Assembly (NCBI RefSeq): GCF_009903625.1
Contig: NZ_CP047569.1
Coordinates: 3,202,501-3,266,500, forward strand
Reading direction: 5' to 3'
DNA length: 64,000 bases
Origin: Microbulbifer sp. ALW1
GTDB lineage: Bacteria; Pseudomonadota; Gammaproteobacteria; Pseudomonadales; Cellvibrionaceae
Under the pieces are notes generated by a model that saw only the letters and a list, made by a program, of their open reading frames with translations, made no database searches and had not been told where the DNA came from. The first letter of the stretch is position 1. Every line of letters starts with the position of its first letter. The translations under genes and the position numbers were made by a program. Positions 26,790 through 37,447 of this stretch are shown piece by piece.

Positions 26790-28183
26790 AGCCGCGTCAC
26801 CCGGTTAAGTCCGTCCAGCGCCGCACTGCGATAGGCTTCCGCCATGGTGGGATAGTTAAAGGTGGTATTCACAAAGAAGTCGATACTGTTATTCGGTGCC
26901 GGCTGCTTCATGATGGCCTGGCCGATATGCACGATTTCCGCGGCCTCGGCCCCGAAGCAGTGAATACCCAGGATTTCCCGCGTTTCAATGTGGAACAGGA
27001 TCTTGAGCATGCCCACACGTTCACCGGAAATCTGTGCGCGCGCGGTGTGCTTGAACAGCGCACGGCCAACTTCGTAGGGCACTTTGGCATTGGTCAGTTC
27101 GGTCTCCGTCTGACCAACGGATGAAATTTCCGGAAGGGTGTAGATCCCGGTCGGCGCATCTTCAATAACTCGGTGACCGCGACCAACAACGGCCGCCGCC
27201 ACTGCCCTGCCCTGGTCATAAGAGGCACTGGCCAGGCTCGGCCAACCGATCACATCCCCCACCGCGTAAATATTTTCTACCGACGTGCAGTAATGCTCAT
27301 CGACTGCCAACTGCCCGCGGTGATTCGCTTCGAGACCGACATTTTCCAGCCCCAGGGAACCGGTGTTACCGGAACGGCCGTTACACCAGAGCAGCGCATC
27401 GGCAGAAATGCGTTTGCCGGACTGCATTTCCATGGTGACACCGCGATCGGTGCCGATCACTTTCGCGTACTCCTCGCGGTGACGCACGGTAACGCCCATA
27501 TCACGCAGGTGATAGCTGAGTGCGTCGGAAATCTCGTCATCGAGGAATTCCAGCAGATGATTACGGCTGTTGATCAGATCCACTTTCATGCCGAGCGCGG
27601 CAAAAATGGAGGCGTATTCACAACCGATTACACCGGCGCCGTAAATGATGATGGCCTGGGGCGTGTGCGCCATATCCAGAATGGTATCGCTGTCGTACAC
27701 CCGCGGATGATTGAAATCCACATCTGCCGGTCGATAAGGGCGCGAGCCGGTCGCGACAATAATTTTATCGGCGGTGACAATTTCCTTGGCACCGTCTACC
27801 AGCTGCACCACAACACTGTTGGCATCCTGGAACCGGGCCTCACCGACAATCAGCTCAACCCGATTGCGCGCATAAAAGCTGGTGTGCATTTCCACCTGAT
27901 AGGAAATGACCTTGTTGACCGTTTCCATGACCTGGGGAAAAGTGAGGCGGCGCGGTTCGCCCAACGCGCGGAAAACACTCTGGGTGTTGTAACGCATCAA
28001 CTGTTTGACCGAGTGACGCAACGCCTTTGAGGGAATAGTGCCCTTGTGGGTACAGTTGCCCCCGACTGAACTGCTGCGCTCAATTACCGCAACACGCAGG
28101 CCTTTCTTGGACGCACTCATTGCCGCCGCTTCACCCGCCGGGCCCGAGCCAATAATTACCAGATCGTACTTGGAAACTGCCAT
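26786..28183 (-). CDS. sthA: Soluble pyridine nucleotide transhydrogenase
   Basis: A 465-residue FAD flavoprotein moving hydride between NADPH and NAD+. The N-terminal dinucleotide motif [17 protein letters not shown] is present, as is SthA's diagnostic [20 protein letters not shown], in which the redox disulphide of lipoamide dehydrogenase is missing one Cys. [20 protein letters not shown] is the NAD(P)-binding motif and [20 protein letters not shown] the second FAD motif. It follows the nqr-apbE-nqrM cluster on the same strand with a 64-base gap holding a weak hairpin, which links NADPH/NADH balance to the Na+ pump. Confidence 0.95.
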   Translation of the reverse strand: MAVSKYDLVIIGSGPAGEAAAMSASKKGLRVAVIERSSSVGGNCTHKGTIPSKALRHSVKQLMRYNTQSVFRALGEPRRLTFPQVMETVNKVISYQVEMHTSFYARNRVELIVGEARFQDANSVVVQLVDGAKEIVTADKIIVATGSRPYRPADVDFNHPRVYDSDTILDMAHTPQAIIIYGAGVIGCEYASIFAALGMKVDLINSRNHLLEFLDDEISDALSYHLRDMGVTVRHREEYAKVIGTDRGVTMEMQSGKRISADALLWCNGRSGNTGSLGLENVGLEANHRGQLAVDEHYCTSVENIYAVGDVIGWPSLASASYDQGRAVAAAVVGRGHRVIEDAPTGIYTLPEISSVGQTETELTNAKVPYEVGRALFKHTARAQISGERVGMLKILFHIETREILGIHCFGAEAAEIVHIGQAIMKQPAPNNSIDFFVNTTFNYPTMAEAYRSAALDGLNRVTRL

Positions 28184-28219
28184 TGATTTTCTGTCTTTGC
28201 TTTTATAAAGAATTTATTG

Positions 28220-28242
28220 GGCGCACCTGGTCAGAGTGCGCC
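28220..28242 (-). terminator. Hairpin between nqrM and sthA
   Basis: GGCGCAC and GTGCGCC form a 7-bp perfect stem with a 9-base loop just after the nqrM stop. The downstream T-run on the minus strand is poor, so termination is probably partial. Confidence 0.4.
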
Positions 28243-28247
28243 ATCCA

Positions 28248-28508
28248 TCAGGATTTTTTGTTCGGCTTGCTGGTTGCATCGTAGGCAAGGTCCGACGCGG
28301 AAACTGCTGCCGCTTTTGCCGCCTGCCGCTGCTGTTCCTTTTCACATTCTTCGTCGTCACCGCCGCAGATATCGCAGTCACGCTTCATGCCGATATTGTT
28401 CAGGCCACCACAGGAACCCTTGAGCGGCTTGTTCTGCACAATGGCGCCGAGCGCCATACCGGTCACAATGAGAACCAGAGTAATGAATGCAAGAATATAA
28501 ATAGTCAC
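28248..28508 (-). CDS. nqrM: Na+-NQR maturation protein NqrM
   Basis: An 86-residue protein with one N-terminal membrane helix (YILAFITLVLIVTGMALGAIV) followed by four Cys in GSCGGLN and CDICGGDD. In Vibrio, NqrM is needed to place the iron centre between NqrD and NqrE. The position directly after apbE at the end of the nqr cluster is the usual one. A Lys/Gln/Ala-rich tail follows the Cys motif. Confidence 0.95.
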   Translation of the reverse strand: MTIYILAFITLVLIVTGMALGAIVQNKPLKGSCGGLNNIGMKRDCDICGGDDEECEKEQQRQAAKAAAVSASDLAYDATSKPNKKS

Positions 28509-28510
28509 GG

Positions 28511-29533
28511 TTACCTCCCCTGACTTTCAAGGTAGGGCTTGAAAGCGCTGCTAACACGCTCTTCGAACCCGGAATCGGTTTTTACCAGCAGAAACACCGC
28601 CAGATTGGCCTGCTCTGCCAATTTTAACGCCGCATCGGCGCCCATCACATTGAGTGCCGTGGCGTAGCCATCGGCTTCGGCACAGGTGTCCGCCACCACG
28701 GTGACCGACGCGAGCTTATGCTCCACCGGACGCCCAGTCCGCGGATCGATGGTATGCGCATATCGCTTACCGTCGCGCTCGTAGTAGTTGCGGTAGTCAC
28801 CAGAGGTAGCAATTCCTTTACCGCTCACCTGTATTGGCTTCTGCACGACCTGCCCTGCGTTAGGACGCTCAATGCCCACACGCCAGGCTATCCCCTGGGG
28901 ATTAACTCCAGCGGTACGTAGTTCACCGCCGACTTCCACCAGGTAATTGGTAATACCCCTGGATTCCAACAGATCAGCGACGCGGTCGACACCATGCCCT
29001 TTTGCAATGGCAGAGAGGTCGACTTTCACCGGCCGTGTTTTGCGTAACTGGCGGTCGTTGAGCACCAGCGCATCGGAGCCAATTTGAGCCAAAATGGCTG
29101 AAATCTGCTGCTCTGCAGGAATGGCCTCCGGCTCGGGGTCCGGGCCAAAGCCCCACAGATTCACCAGCGGGCCGACGGTGACATCAAAGGCACCATCGCT
29201 GTCCTGGTAGATTTTCAGGGACTGCGCAATGACCTCAGCGAGATGCTGGGAAATTTCTACCGACTCACCCGGTGCTGTGGCATTAAAGCGCATCAGTTCA
29301 GAGTCCGGGATATAGGTGGACATCTCCTGGTTTACCGCCGCCAATTCGGCATCCACCGCCGACTGCAATTCTGCCTTTTTCATCCCGTCAGGCACATCCA
29401 CCACGGTGAGGTGGTAGGCGGTACCCATGGTCGGGCCGCTGAGCTTCCAGCTTTGCTTTTGCGGTGAACAGGCCGCCACGGCAAACAGCAAGGCTGCCAA
29501 GGTCAGCCAACGGAAAAGAAACCCACTGCGCAC
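28511..29533 (-). CDS. apbE: FMN:protein transferase ApbE
   Basis: About 340 residues. This is the lipoprotein flavin transferase that attaches FMN to Thr of NqrB and NqrC. I prefer the GTG at 29533, which gives MRSGFLFRWLTLAALLFAV and then lipobox VAAC. An ATG at 29596 adds 21 residues encoded across a terminator-like hairpin. Neither has a good ribosome site. Family motifs are visible: GPTMGTAYHLTV, AIAKGHGVDRVADLLESRG, GGELRTAGVNPQG, TIDPRTGRPVEHKLASVTVV and ADGYATALNVMGADAAL with its metal-binding Asp/Thr. It lies between nqrF and nqrM. Confidence 0.9.
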   Translation of the reverse strand: MRSGFLFRWLTLAALLFAVAACSPQKQSWKLSGPTMGTAYHLTVVDVPDGMKKAELQSAVDAELAAVNQEMSTYIPDSELMRFNATAPGESVEISQHLAEVIAQSLKIYQDSDGAFDVTVGPLVNLWGFGPDPEPEAIPAEQQISAILAQIGSDALVLNDRQLRKTRPVKVDLSAIAKGHGVDRVADLLESRGITNYLVEVGGELRTAGVNPQGIAWRVGIERPNAGQVVQKPIQVSGKGIATSGDYRNYYERDGKRYAHTIDPRTGRPVEHKLASVTVVADTCAEADGYATALNVMGADAALKLAEQANLAVFLLVKTDSGFEERVSSAFKPYLESQGR

Positions 29534-29535
29534 AA

Positions 29536-29568
29536 ACAAAAACAGGGCCGAATGCAGCGGCCCTGTTT
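29536..29568 (-). terminator. Terminator-like hairpin between nqrF and apbE
   Basis: On the minus strand AAACAGGGCCG pairs with CGGCCCTGTTT around a 7-base loop and is followed by TTTTTGTTTG. This is a good intrinsic terminator shape 35-65 bases after the nqrF stop. It would lower apbE-nqrM transcription relative to the six pump subunits. Confidence 0.7.
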
Positions 29569-29602
29569 CTGTGGATGTATTGATACGTCCAATCATGCGC
29601 GA

Positions 29603-30829
29603 TCAGCCGCCGAAGTCGTCGAGCAGGATGTTGTCATCCTCAACGCCCAGGTCCTTCAGCATGTTGATCACCGCCGCGTTCATCATGGGCGGCCCACACA
29701 TGTAGTACTCACAGTCTTCCGGCGCCGGGTGGTCCTTCAGGTAGTTTTCGTACACTACGTTGTGGATGAAGCCGGTGTAACCGGTCCAGTTGTCTTCCGG
29801 CTGCGGATCCGACAGGGCGATGTGCCACTTGAAGTTGTCGAACTCGTCCTGAAGGCCGTTGTAATCGTCCTCGTAGAACATCTCGCGCAGGGAGCGCGCA
29901 CCGTACCAGAAGCTGATCTTACGCTTGGAGTTCAGGCGCTTCAGCTGGTCGAAGATGTGCGAACGCATCGGCGCCATACCGGCACCACCACCGATGAAGA
30001 CCATTTCGTTGTCGGTGTCCTTGGCGAAGAACTCACCAAAGGGACCGTACACACGCATTTTGTCGCCCGGCTTCAGATTGAAGACGTAGGAAGACATCTG
30101 GCCCGGCGGAATGCCTTCAGAGCGCGGCGGCGGAGTAGCGATACGGATGTTGAACTTAACAACGCCCTTCTCTTCCGGGTAGTTGGCCATGGAATAGGCG
30201 CGTACTACCGGCTCGGTCACCTTGGACTCCAGCTTGAAGAAGCCGAAGTGCTCCCAGTCGCCACGGTACTCTTTTTCGATTTCGAAATCGGAGAACTTCA
30301 CGTGGTGGGGTGGCGCTTCCAGCTGTACGTAACCGCCAGCACGGAAGTCTACGTTTTCGCCTTCTGGCAGCTTCAGGGTCAGCTCTTTAATGAAGGTGGC
30401 CACGTTCGGGTTGGATTCCACAGTGCATTCCCACTGCTTCACACCAAACACCTCTTCAGGCACTTCGATCTTCATATCCTGCTTAACCGCCACCTGACAG
30501 GACAGGCGCTTGCCGGCTTTTGCTTCACGCGGGGTGAAGTGGGCCGCTTCGGTCGGCAGCATGTCACCACCGCCCTCGGTCACTTTACACACGCACTGGG
30601 CGCAGCTACCGCCACCGCCACAGGCAGATGCCAGGAACAGGTTGTTGGCTGCCAGGGTTTGCAACAGTTTGCCACCCGCCGGCACGGTGAGGGTTTTCTC
30701 ACCGTTAACCAGGATGTTGACGTCACCGGTGTTCACCAGGCGAGAGCGGGCAACCAGAATGATGGCCACCAGCGCCAGCACGATCACGGTGAACATGCCT
30801 ACGCCAAAATAAATATCCGTTAATTCCAT
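29603..30829 (-). CDS. nqrF: Na+-translocating NADH:quinone reductase subunit F
   Basis: A 408-residue electron-entry subunit. An N-terminal membrane helix ([19 protein letters not shown]) is followed by a ferredoxin domain with the [2Fe-2S] cysteines in [13 protein letters not shown] and a later Cys in [11 protein letters not shown] binding is [11 protein letters not shown], and NADH binding is [18 protein letters not shown]. The C-terminal [21 protein letters not shown] is characteristic. It takes hydride from NADH and passes single electrons into the membrane subunits. Confidence 0.97.
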   Translation of the reverse strand: MELTDIYFGVGMFTVIVLALVAIILVARSRLVNTGDVNILVNGEKTLTVPAGGKLLQTLAANNLFLASACGGGGSCAQCVCKVTEGGGDMLPTEAAHFTPREAKAGKRLSCQVAVKQDMKIEVPEEVFGVKQWECTVESNPNVATFIKELTLKLPEGENVDFRAGGYVQLEAPPHHVKFSDFEIEKEYRGDWEHFGFFKLESKVTEPVVRAYSMANYPEEKGVVKFNIRIATPPPRSEGIPPGQMSSYVFNLKPGDKMRVYGPFGEFFAKDTDNEMVFIGGGAGMAPMRSHIFDQLKRLNSKRKISFWYGARSLREMFYEDDYNGLQDEFDNFKWHIALSDPQPEDNWTGYTGFIHNVVYENYLKDHPAPEDCEYYMCGPPMMNAAVINMLKDLGVEDDNILLDDFGG

Positions 30830-30847
30830 ACTATTCGACCTCCCCGC

Positions 30848-31456
30848 TTAGATATCGATGCCGCCGAAGGACATGAAGCCCAGCGACATGAGACCAACGG
30901 TAATGAAGGTGATACCCAGGCCTTTCAGACCTTCAGGCACGTCACTGTACTTCATGCGCTCGCGAATACCCGCCAGAGCGGTAATCGCCAGTGCCCAGCC
31001 GAGGCCGGCGCCGAAGCCGTAAGCAACAGATTCACCAAAATTGTATTCGCGCTCCACCATGAACAGAGAGGCACCCATGATGGCGCAGTTCACGGTAATC
31101 AGCGGCAGGAATACACCCAGGGCGTTGTAGAGCGCCGGTACGTATTTATCCAGGAACATTTCCAGGATCTGTACCAGAGCGGCAATTACGCCGATGTAAG
31201 ACAGCAGGCCAAGGAAGCTCAGGTCCACATCCGGGTAACCGGCCCAGGCCAGCGCGCCGTCTTTCAGCAGGTAGGTGTAAATCAGGTTGTTCACGGGCAC
31301 GGTGATGGTCAGTACCACAACCACCGCAACACCGAGACCAACCGCCGCTTCAACCTTCTTGGATACCGCGAGGAAGGTACACATCCCGAGGAAGAAGGCC
31401 AGCGCCATGTTTTCAACGAAAACCGCGCGGATGATCAGAGAAATAAAATGTTCCAT
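30848..31456 (-). CDS. nqrE: Na+-translocating NADH:quinone reductase subunit E
   Basis: A 202-residue integral membrane subunit with six predicted helices, related to RnfA. Start [20 protein letters not shown] and [20 protein letters not shown] are typical. The conserved Cys in these segments and in [11 protein letters not shown] helps bind the intramembrane iron centre with NqrD. It sits 18 bases before nqrF. Confidence 0.97.
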   Translation of the reverse strand: MEHFISLIIRAVFVENMALAFFLGMCTFLAVSKKVEAAVGLGVAVVVVLTITVPVNNLIYTYLLKDGALAWAGYPDVDLSFLGLLSYIGVIAALVQILEMFLDKYVPALYNALGVFLPLITVNCAIMGASLFMVEREYNFGESVAYGFGAGLGWALAITALAGIRERMKYSDVPEGLKGLGITFITVGLMSLGFMSFGGIDI

Positions 31457-31459
31457 CTA

Positions 31460-32134
31460 TCAGGCCTCCTGTTGCGCCGGCAGAACTTTGGAGTTCGGCG
31501 CAATCTTGAACTCTTGCTCTTCCACCTGTGCAGGCTTCCAGGTACGGATTGCCCAGATGAACAGGCCGATCAGGAAGAATGCGCTCGGCGGCAGCAGCAG
31601 CATACCGTTCGGTACATACCAGCCACCGTTATTCACGGTAGACAGGAGCTCGATACCAAACAGCTTGCCAGCACCGAAGAGTTCACGCACAACGGCGAGA
31701 CCGATCAGGATGACACTGTAACCAAGACCGTTACCGATACCATCGAAGAAACTGTCCTTGGGACCGTGCTTCATGGCGAAGGCTTCAGCGCGGCCCATCA
31801 CGATACAGTTGGTAATAATCAGACCAACGAATACGGAGAGCTGCTTGGAGATGTCAAAGGCATAAGCCTTGAGGATCTGGTCTACCACGATTACCAGCGA
31901 AGCAATCACCGTCATCTGCACGATGATCCGGATGCTGTTGGGAATCTGCTTGCGGATTAAGGAAACCGACAAGTTTGAAAACGCGGTTACTGTGGTCAAC
32001 GCGACGCACATCACCAGCGTTACCGCCAGAGAGCTGGTTACCGCCAGCGCGGAACAGATACCAAGAATCTGCAACGCGATGGGGTTATTGTTAAAAATCG
32101 GCTCCAGCAGAGTGTCTTTTAATTTCATGCTCAT
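31460..32134 (-). CDS. nqrD: Na+-translocating NADH:quinone reductase subunit D
   Basis: A 224-residue membrane subunit with about six helices, related to Rnf[21 protein letters not shown] and [18 protein letters not shown] carry the conserved Cys residues expected at the iron centre shared with NqrE. It has the usual length, and only three bases separate it from nqrE. Confidence 0.97.
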   Translation of the reverse strand: MSMKLKDTLLEPIFNNNPIALQILGICSALAVTSSLAVTLVMCVALTTVTAFSNLSVSLIRKQIPNSIRIIVQMTVIASLVIVVDQILKAYAFDISKQLSVFVGLIITNCIVMGRAEAFAMKHGPKDSFFDGIGNGLGYSVILIGLAVVRELFGAGKLFGIELLSTVNNGGWYVPNGMLLLPPSAFFLIGLFIWAIRTWKPAQVEEQEFKIAPNSKVLPAQQEA

Positions 32135-32136
32135 GC

Positions 32137-32919
32137 TTATGCCTCCCCTGCTTTCAGGTTTTTCAGGAAGGGACCGAAGCCCTCACTTCCCAGCCAGAAG
32201 TTGATCAGGTTGTTGACACCGCGGCTGGTCAAGGTAGCACCAGACAGGCCATCAACCTGATGCGCGGCATTCGCACTGCTCGGGTCGACACTGCCTTTGA
32301 TTACGCTGATGTCCACAGACCCATCGGCGTTAAAGACCTGCTTACCTTCCCACAGGGATTTCCAGCGAGGGTTGTCTACTTCACCGCCCAGTCCGGGAGT
32401 TTCCTTGTGCTCGTAAAAGCCAAGGCCGGCAACGGTTTTGAGATCATTTTCCAGCGCCAGGAAGCCGTACATTTGGCCCCAGAGTCCAGCACCACGAACA
32501 GGCAAGATAACGCGCTGCAGCTCACCATTTTTCTCCACCAGGTATACCTCTTTGGTATTTTCCCGACGAATAATGTTGGCCGTGTCCTGGTCCGCAGACA
32601 GTCTTTCACTGGCATCGGAGACTTTGGCCGCTGCGCGACCGCTGCCACCTGCCGGTGCTTCGTCGGTGAACTTACCAGTACGCAGATCTACGTACTTGGT
32701 AGTCACGGACTCAAACGTGTCTTCAATGACCTTGGCATTTTTCTGATCGGCATCGATCAAACCGCCAGCCATCAGTACGTTGCGCTTACGGTCCAGTGCG
32801 GCGTTCGCTTCTTGCTGAGGCTTGAGCATGACTGCCGCAGTGGAAACCACCACGGAACAGACGATACACAGCACCAGTGCAACGATCAGAGTACCTTTTA
32901 CTGAATCTTTATTAGCCAC
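32137..32919 (-). CDS. nqrC: Na+-translocating NADH:quinone reductase subunit C
   Basis: About 260 residues, with one N-terminal membrane helix ([20 protein letters not shown]) and a periplasmic FMN domain. The Thr that carries covalent FMN is in [16 protein letters not shown] chose GTG at 32919 (VANKDSVKG) because GGAGG lies 7 bases upstream. A start at 32964 would add 15 residues overlapping nqrB further. The chosen start overlaps the nqrB stop by 8 bases. Confidence 0.95.
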   Translation of the reverse strand: MANKDSVKGTLIVALVLCIVCSVVVSTAAVMLKPQQEANAALDRKRNVLMAGGLIDADQKNAKVIEDTFESVTTKYVDLRTGKFTDEAPAGGSGRAAAKVSDASERLSADQDTANIIRRENTKEVYLVEKNGELQRVILPVRGAGLWGQMYGFLALENDLKTVAGLGFYEHKETPGLGGEVDNPRWKSLWEGKQVFNADGSVDISVIKGSVDPSSANAAHQVDGLSGATLTSRGVNNLINFWLGSEGFGPFLKNLKAGEA

Positions 32920-34123
32920 GTGCCAACCTCCGTTTGATATGGGACTGCACCACGAAGTGGTCAAACAGCGGCGCGAACAGGTTGGCGAACAGGATCGCCA
33001 GCATCATGCCTTCCGGGAAGGCCGGGTTCACAACGCGGATCAAAACGCACATTACGCCAATGAGAATGCCGTACCACCAGCGACCTGCGTCGGTCATAGC
33101 AGCGGATACCGGGTCGGTGGTCATGAAGATCAGACCAAAGGCGAAGCCGCCCACAACCAGGTGCCAGTACCAGGGCACAGCGAACATGGAGTTGGTTTCA
33201 GAACCAATCATGTTGAACAGCGTGGCGGTGGCCATCATGCCCAGCAGAGTACCGGCAACGATGCGCCAGCTGGCGATCTTCATGCCAATCAGGATCACGC
33301 CGGCAATCAGCATCGCCAGGGTTGAGGTTTCACCAATGGAACCGTGCATGTTGCCGAGAAAAGCATCCATCCAGGTCAATTGTCCGCTGGGTACGCCGAC
33401 AATACCGTTCTGGATACCTTCGCTGGCCATCACGGACAGCGCGGTAGCGCCGGTATAACCGTCAACGGCAGTCCACACCAGGTCACCAGACATGGCAGCC
33501 GGGTAGGCAAAGAACAGGAAGGCACGGCCGGTCAGTGCCGGGTTCAGGAAGTTTTTACCGGTACCACCGAAGACTTCCTTACCAATAACCACACCAAAGC
33601 TGATACCCAGCGCCACCATCCACAGCGGCAGATCCGGCGGACAGGTCAGGGCAAACAGGATGGAGGTGACGAAGAAACCTTCGTTCACTTCGTGGCCACG
33701 GATCGCCGCGAACAGAACTTCCCAGATACCGCCGACAATAAAGGTCACGGCATAAATCGGCAGGAAGTACATGGCGCCGTAGACAAGGTTGTCCCACAGG
33801 CTGTTGGCATCGTAACCGGTGAGTGCACCGATGATGGCGTGGCGCCAGCCGGTCAGCTCAGGGTTGCTCATGCCGTCAATAATGGTGTTCGCCTGGAAAC
33901 CGACGTTCCACATACCGTAGAACATTGGAATCATGGCGCAGGCCCACACGGTGATCATGATGCGCTTCAGGTCGATACCGTCGCGCACGTGTGCGGTGGA
34001 CTTGGTGCGGTCCGCAGGCTGGAAGAGACCGGTGTCGATCGCTTCGTACAGTGCGTACCATTTTTCGTATTTACCGCCTTTGTGGAAGTGCGGTTCCATG
34101 TTGTCGAGTAATTTACGCAACAT
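32912..34123 (-). CDS. nqrB: Na+-translocating NADH:quinone reductase subunit B
   Basis: A 403-residue membrane subunit, related to RnfD, with about ten helices. Covalent FMN is expected on the Thr of [10 protein letters not shown]. The start [22 protein letters not shown] is conserved and precedes the first helix. In the pump it binds riboflavin and forms the main Na+ path. Two bases separate it from nqrA. Confidence 0.97.
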   Translation of the reverse strand: MLRKLLDNMEPHFHKGGKYEKWYALYEAIDTGLFQPADRTKSTAHVRDGIDLKRIMITVWACAMIPMFYGMWNVGFQANTIIDGMSNPELTGWRHAIIGALTGYDANSLWDNLVYGAMYFLPIYAVTFIVGGIWEVLFAAIRGHEVNEGFFVTSILFALTCPPDLPLWMVALGISFGVVIGKEVFGGTGKNFLNPALTGRAFLFFAYPAAMSGDLVWTAVDGYTGATALSVMASEGIQNGIVGVPSGQLTWMDAFLGNMHGSIGETSTLAMLIAGVILIGMKIASWRIVAGTLLGMMATATLFNMIGSETNSMFAVPWYWHLVVGGFAFGLIFMTTDPVSAAMTDAGRWWYGILIGVMCVLIRVVNPAFPEGMMLAILFANLFAPLFDHFVVQSHIKRRLARG

Positions 34124-34125
34124 CC

Positions 34126-35466
34126 TTAACCCTCCTTCTCAATACGGGTCAGGTTGTCCCGCAAAATGGGACCGAAGTCGTACTTGCCCGGACATACAAA
34201 GGTGCACAGCGCCAGATCTTCTTCATCCAGTTCCAGTGCGCCCAGCTGTTGAGCCACCTGGGTATCACCAACAATCAGTGCACGCAGCAGCTGGGTTGGC
34301 AGAATATTCAGGGGCACCACACGCTCGTAGGTACCGATCGGCATCAGTGCGCGCTCGGAGCCATTGGTGCTGGTGGTGAAGTTGAACAGCTTGCTTTTCA
34401 GGAAGCGGGATACGTAGATCGGCAGGATCGAGAAGCGATTCGCACCCGGCGTGAAGTAATGCAGCATCGGGCGCTCGCGGCCCTCTTCCAGCACACTCAC
34501 CTGGTTGTGGTAGCGACCGAGGTACGCCAGCGGACCCGCAGCGGTGCGACCACCGAATACAGAGCCGGAAACCAGACGGTTGTCATTACCCGCGGTCTCA
34601 CCAGCGGTCAGCGCTGTCAGGTCGGCACCCAGACGGGTACGCAGCAGTCGCGGCTTGGTGACTTGCGGGCCACCCAGGGCAACCACGCGGTCGGTGAACA
34701 GTTTGCCGGTTTCGAACAGCTTGCCTACGGCAATCACGTCCTGGTAACCGATAGTCCAGACCTGACGGCCGGGCTTGACCGGGTGCAGGAAGTGGATATG
34801 GGTACCGGAAAGACCAGCGGGGTGGGGGCCGGCGAAGGCTTCGCGCTGTACGCTGGCGGCGCTGGGAACCGGGATATCGGCGTCAGGCGCGGTACACACG
34901 AAGGTCTTCTCTGCCAGTTTGGAGAGAATCTCAACACCCTGGGCAAAGGCATCGCGCTGCTCGGCAATGATCACAGCAGGATCAGCGGCCAGCGGATTGG
35001 TGTCCATGGCGTTAATAAAGAGTGCAGAAGGCTGCGCGGTCAGGGCCGGCACCTTGCTGTACGGACGGGTGCGCAGTGCGGTCCAGAGGCCGGACTCCAC
35101 CAGGTTTACACGCACCTGCTCCGAAGTGAGGCTGGACAGCTGGTCAGCGCTATAGCTGGCGAACTGCTCTGCTTCATCACCGTCCACTTCAATGACCACC
35201 GACTGCAGCACCCGACGGGCACCACGATTGATGGCAACCACGCGGCCTGCGGCCGGCGCGGTGTAGCGAACACCTTCGGTTTTCTTATCGGTGAACAGCA
35301 ACTGTCCGAGTTTGACGCTATCCCCTTCCGCAACTGCCATGGTGGGCTTCATCCCGTTGTAATCGGGACCAATCACCGCAACAGTCTTGGCTGCAGGGCC
35401 ATCATGGATGACCTGCTCGGGCGCGCCGGATATGGGTAAATCCAATCCCCGACGGATCTTTCTCAT
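34126..35466 (-). CDS. nqrA: Na+-translocating NADH:quinone reductase subunit A
   Basis: A 446-residue peripheral subunit, related to RnfC but without its iron-sulphur clusters. The start [18 protein letters not shown], the [17 protein letters not shown] segment and [23 protein letters not shown] motifs ([15 protein letters not shown]) are typical. It is the first gene of the operon. A leader of about 260 bases precedes it. Confidence 0.97.
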   Translation of the reverse strand: MRKIRRGLDLPISGAPEQVIHDGPAAKTVAVIGPDYNGMKPTMAVAEGDSVKLGQLLFTDKKTEGVRYTAPAAGRVVAINRGARRVLQSVVIEVDGDEAEQFASYSADQLSSLTSEQVRVNLVESGLWTALRTRPYSKVPALTAQPSALFINAMDTNPLAADPAVIIAEQRDAFAQGVEILSKLAEKTFVCTAPDADIPVPSAASVQREAFAGPHPAGLSGTHIHFLHPVKPGRQVWTIGYQDVIAVGKLFETGKLFTDRVVALGGPQVTKPRLLRTRLGADLTALTAGETAGNDNRLVSGSVFGGRTAAGPLAYLGRYHNQVSVLEEGRERPMLHYFTPGANRFSILPIYVSRFLKSKLFNFTTSTNGSERALMPIGTYERVVPLNILPTQLLRALIVGDTQVAQQLGALELDEEDLALCTFVCPGKYDFGPILRDNLTRIEKEG

Positions 35467-35738
35467 ACGCCTGTGCCTAAGTTCTAATGTTGATAGGTTT
35501 AAGAGGTTTAAAAATTTCTAGGTTAAAAAAACACTAAAAAATGAAGAACCCGTCGCGGGGGCTTAGGCCGTGGTCTGCCTGGGAGTGGACACATAAAGAG
35601 TAGCCACTACCGGGAGGCACCACTGGAATGGAGAAGTTGCTCACCGCTCGGGCCGCAACCGATCTGCTATTGCCCTGGCAAGTCGCAGTCATTGCGCAAA
35701 AATTTCCCGGCACACGGCAGCCCCGCAAAATCGCGCGC
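35467..35738 (-). other. Long 5' leader of the nqr operon
   Basis: About 260 bases between a promoter-like TATAAT and nqrA. No gene is supported on either strand. The leader contains a U-rich stretch and GC-rich pieces (CCCCCGCGACGGG) that could fold. I do not recognise a known riboswitch in it. Confidence 0.35.
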
Positions 35739-35768
35739 ATTATAAGTAGGGGATAGAGGCTTTACCAG
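35739..35768 (-). promoter_or_regulatory. Candidate nqrA promoter
   Basis: The minus strand reads TATAAT at 35744-35739, a perfect -10 box. The -35 region about 17 bases upstream (GGTAAA-like) is weak. It is the best sigma-70 site in the gap before nqrA. Confidence 0.4.
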
Positions 35769-35940
35769 AGCGAATGGGGCCAAAAGGGCCAAACGGAGGG
35801 AAAATTTTGCTGAAAAAACAACAACTTTAGTTGGAGATGGTGCTTCCGGCACATACGCGCCAGTCCTTCGAATTCAACGCCAGTCTGGCGCCTTAGACCT
35901 CTGCCCGACCAATTCTCGGTACGGAGGTCCCAGACAGCAA

Positions 35941-35963
35941 GGAGGGCGGATTGACCGCCCTCC
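35941..35963. terminator. GC-rich hairpin after the gap gene
   Basis: GGAGGGCGG and CCGCCCTCC form a 9-bp perfect stem with a 5-base loop, about 27 bases after the dehydrogenase stop. The T-run on the minus strand is poor, but the position suggests a terminator. Confidence 0.55.
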
Positions 35964-35989
35964 CCCGTCGTCACTCAGTCCTGAAGAAC

Positions 35990-37447
35990 TCAGTCTTTCT
36001 TCGGGAACAGCTCGTAACGTACACCGGCCATGTCTTCCAGGCAGCGAACCACCTGGCAGCTGTAGCCGAATTCGTTGTCGTACCAGCAGTAGAGGACGGC
36101 ATTATCGCCATCTACGATGGTGGCAATGGAATCGAACACGCAGGCACGGCGGGAGCCGACGAAGTCGCTGGATACCACTTCCGGAGAATTGGTAAAGTCA
36201 ATTTGCTGACGCAGCGGTGAGTGCAGTGCCACATCGCGCATATAGTCATTCAGCTCATCCTTGGTGGTCTCCTTGCCCAAACGCAGGTTCAGGATAGCCA
36301 TGGAGACGTTCGGAGTCGGTACGCGGATGGCATTACCGGTGAGCTTACCCTTCAGTTCCGGCAGCGCCTTGGACACGGCCTTGGCAGCGCCGGTCTCCGT
36401 CAGCACCATGTTCAGGGCTGCGGAACGGCCGCGACGCTCACCTTTGTGGTAGTTGTCGATCAGGTTCTGGTCGTTGGTGTAGGCATGCACAGTTTCCACG
36501 TGACCGTGCTGCACGCCGTACTTGTCCATCATCGCCTTCAGTACCGGCACGATGGCGTTGGTGGTACAGGAGGCCGCAGACAGGATCTTGTCGTCCGCCG
36601 TGATATCGCCGTTGTTGATACCGTAAACGATGTTCTTCAGGTCGCCTTTGCCCGGAGCGGTCAGCAGCACCTTGGCAGCGCCCTTGCTCTCCAGGTGCTG
36701 GGCCAGACCCTCTTCATCGCGCCATACGCCGGTACTGTCGACGATCAGGGCATTGTTGATGCCGTACTGGGTGTAATCCACTTCCTGCGGGGAGTTGGCG
36801 TAGATGACTTTCACTTCATTGCCGTTGCAGATCAGTGTATTGGTCTCTTCGTCCACACGGATGGTGCCATTGAAGGCGCCGTGTACGGAGTCGCGGCGCA
36901 GCAGAGAGGCGCGCTTGACCAGGTCGTTCGCCGCACTACCCTTGCGCAGCACGATTGCGCGCAGGCGCAGCACATCGCCACTGCCCGCTTTTTCGATCAG
37001 CAGGCGCGCTACAAGACGGCCGATACGGCCGAAACCGTAGATCACGACATCCTGGGATTCCGGCAGTGGCTTGCCAGCGCCAGAGGCATCGGACAGCTCT
37101 TCGCGGACGAAGTCTTCAATGCTCAGGCCACGCTGGTCGCGCATGTATTTGTTGGTCAGGGTGCCCAGGTCAATGTGGACCGGACCCAGTTCCAGTTTGC
37201 AGATGGCCTCGAGAACCGGAAAGGTCTCAAACTCAGACAGCTCGTTCTCTTCAACCTGACGCACAAAGCGGTGCGCCTTCATGATGCTGAGTACGGAGCG
37301 GTTCACCAGGTTCTGGCCGTACATATAAATGCCGACGTTACTTTCCCGGTTAAGCTTACCAATCATTGGAATCATGGATTCCGCCAGCGCTTCACGCGCC
37401 TTCCAATCCTTGAAAAAGTCAGCGGGCTTTGGTCGCTTCTGAGTCAC
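35990..37447 (-). CDS. gap: Glyceraldehyde-3-phosphate dehydrogenase, long form
   Basis: A 485-residue NAD(P)-dependent dehydrogenase of glycolysis/gluconeogenesis. It is longer than the usual 330 residues because of an N-terminal helical extension of about 125 residues (FFKDWKAREALAESMIPMIG onward). The NAD fold starts at VVIYGFGRIGRLVARLL. The catalytic Cys is in SAASCTTNAIVPVL and the active-site His in the segment VHAYTNDQNLIDN, with the phosphate site in ALPELKGKLTGNAIRVPTPN. GTG at 37447 is preferred because AGAGGT stands upstream. This long class is common in marine gammaproteobacteria. A HexR-like operator lies about 180 bases upstream. Confidence 0.9.
   Translation of the reverse strand: MTQKRPKPADFFKDWKAREALAESMIPMIGKLNRESNVGIYMYGQNLVNRSVLSIMKAHRFVRQVEENELSEFETFPVLEAICKLELGPVHIDLGTLTNKYMRDQRGLSIEDFVREELSDASGAGKPLPESQDVVIYGFGRIGRLVARLLIEKAGSGDVLRLRAIVLRKGSAANDLVKRASLLRRDSVHGAFNGTIRVDEETNTLICNGNEVKVIYANSPQEVDYTQYGINNALIVDSTGVWRDEEGLAQHLESKGAAKVLLTAPGKGDLKNIVYGINNGDITADDKILSAASCTTNAIVPVLKAMMDKYGVQHGHVETVHAYTNDQNLIDNYHKGERRGRSAALNMVLTETGAAKAVSKALPELKGKLTGNAIRVPTPNVSMAILNLRLGKETTKDELNDYMRDVALHSPLRQQIDFTNSPEVVSSDFVGSRRACVFDSIATIVDGDNAVLYCWYDNEFGYSCQVVRCLEDMAGVRYELFPKKD

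Noticed and set aside
35467..35738. Known Na+ or flavin (FMN) riboswitch before nqrA
   Set aside because: I could not match any conserved core of these riboswitches by eye, so I report only an unexplained leader.
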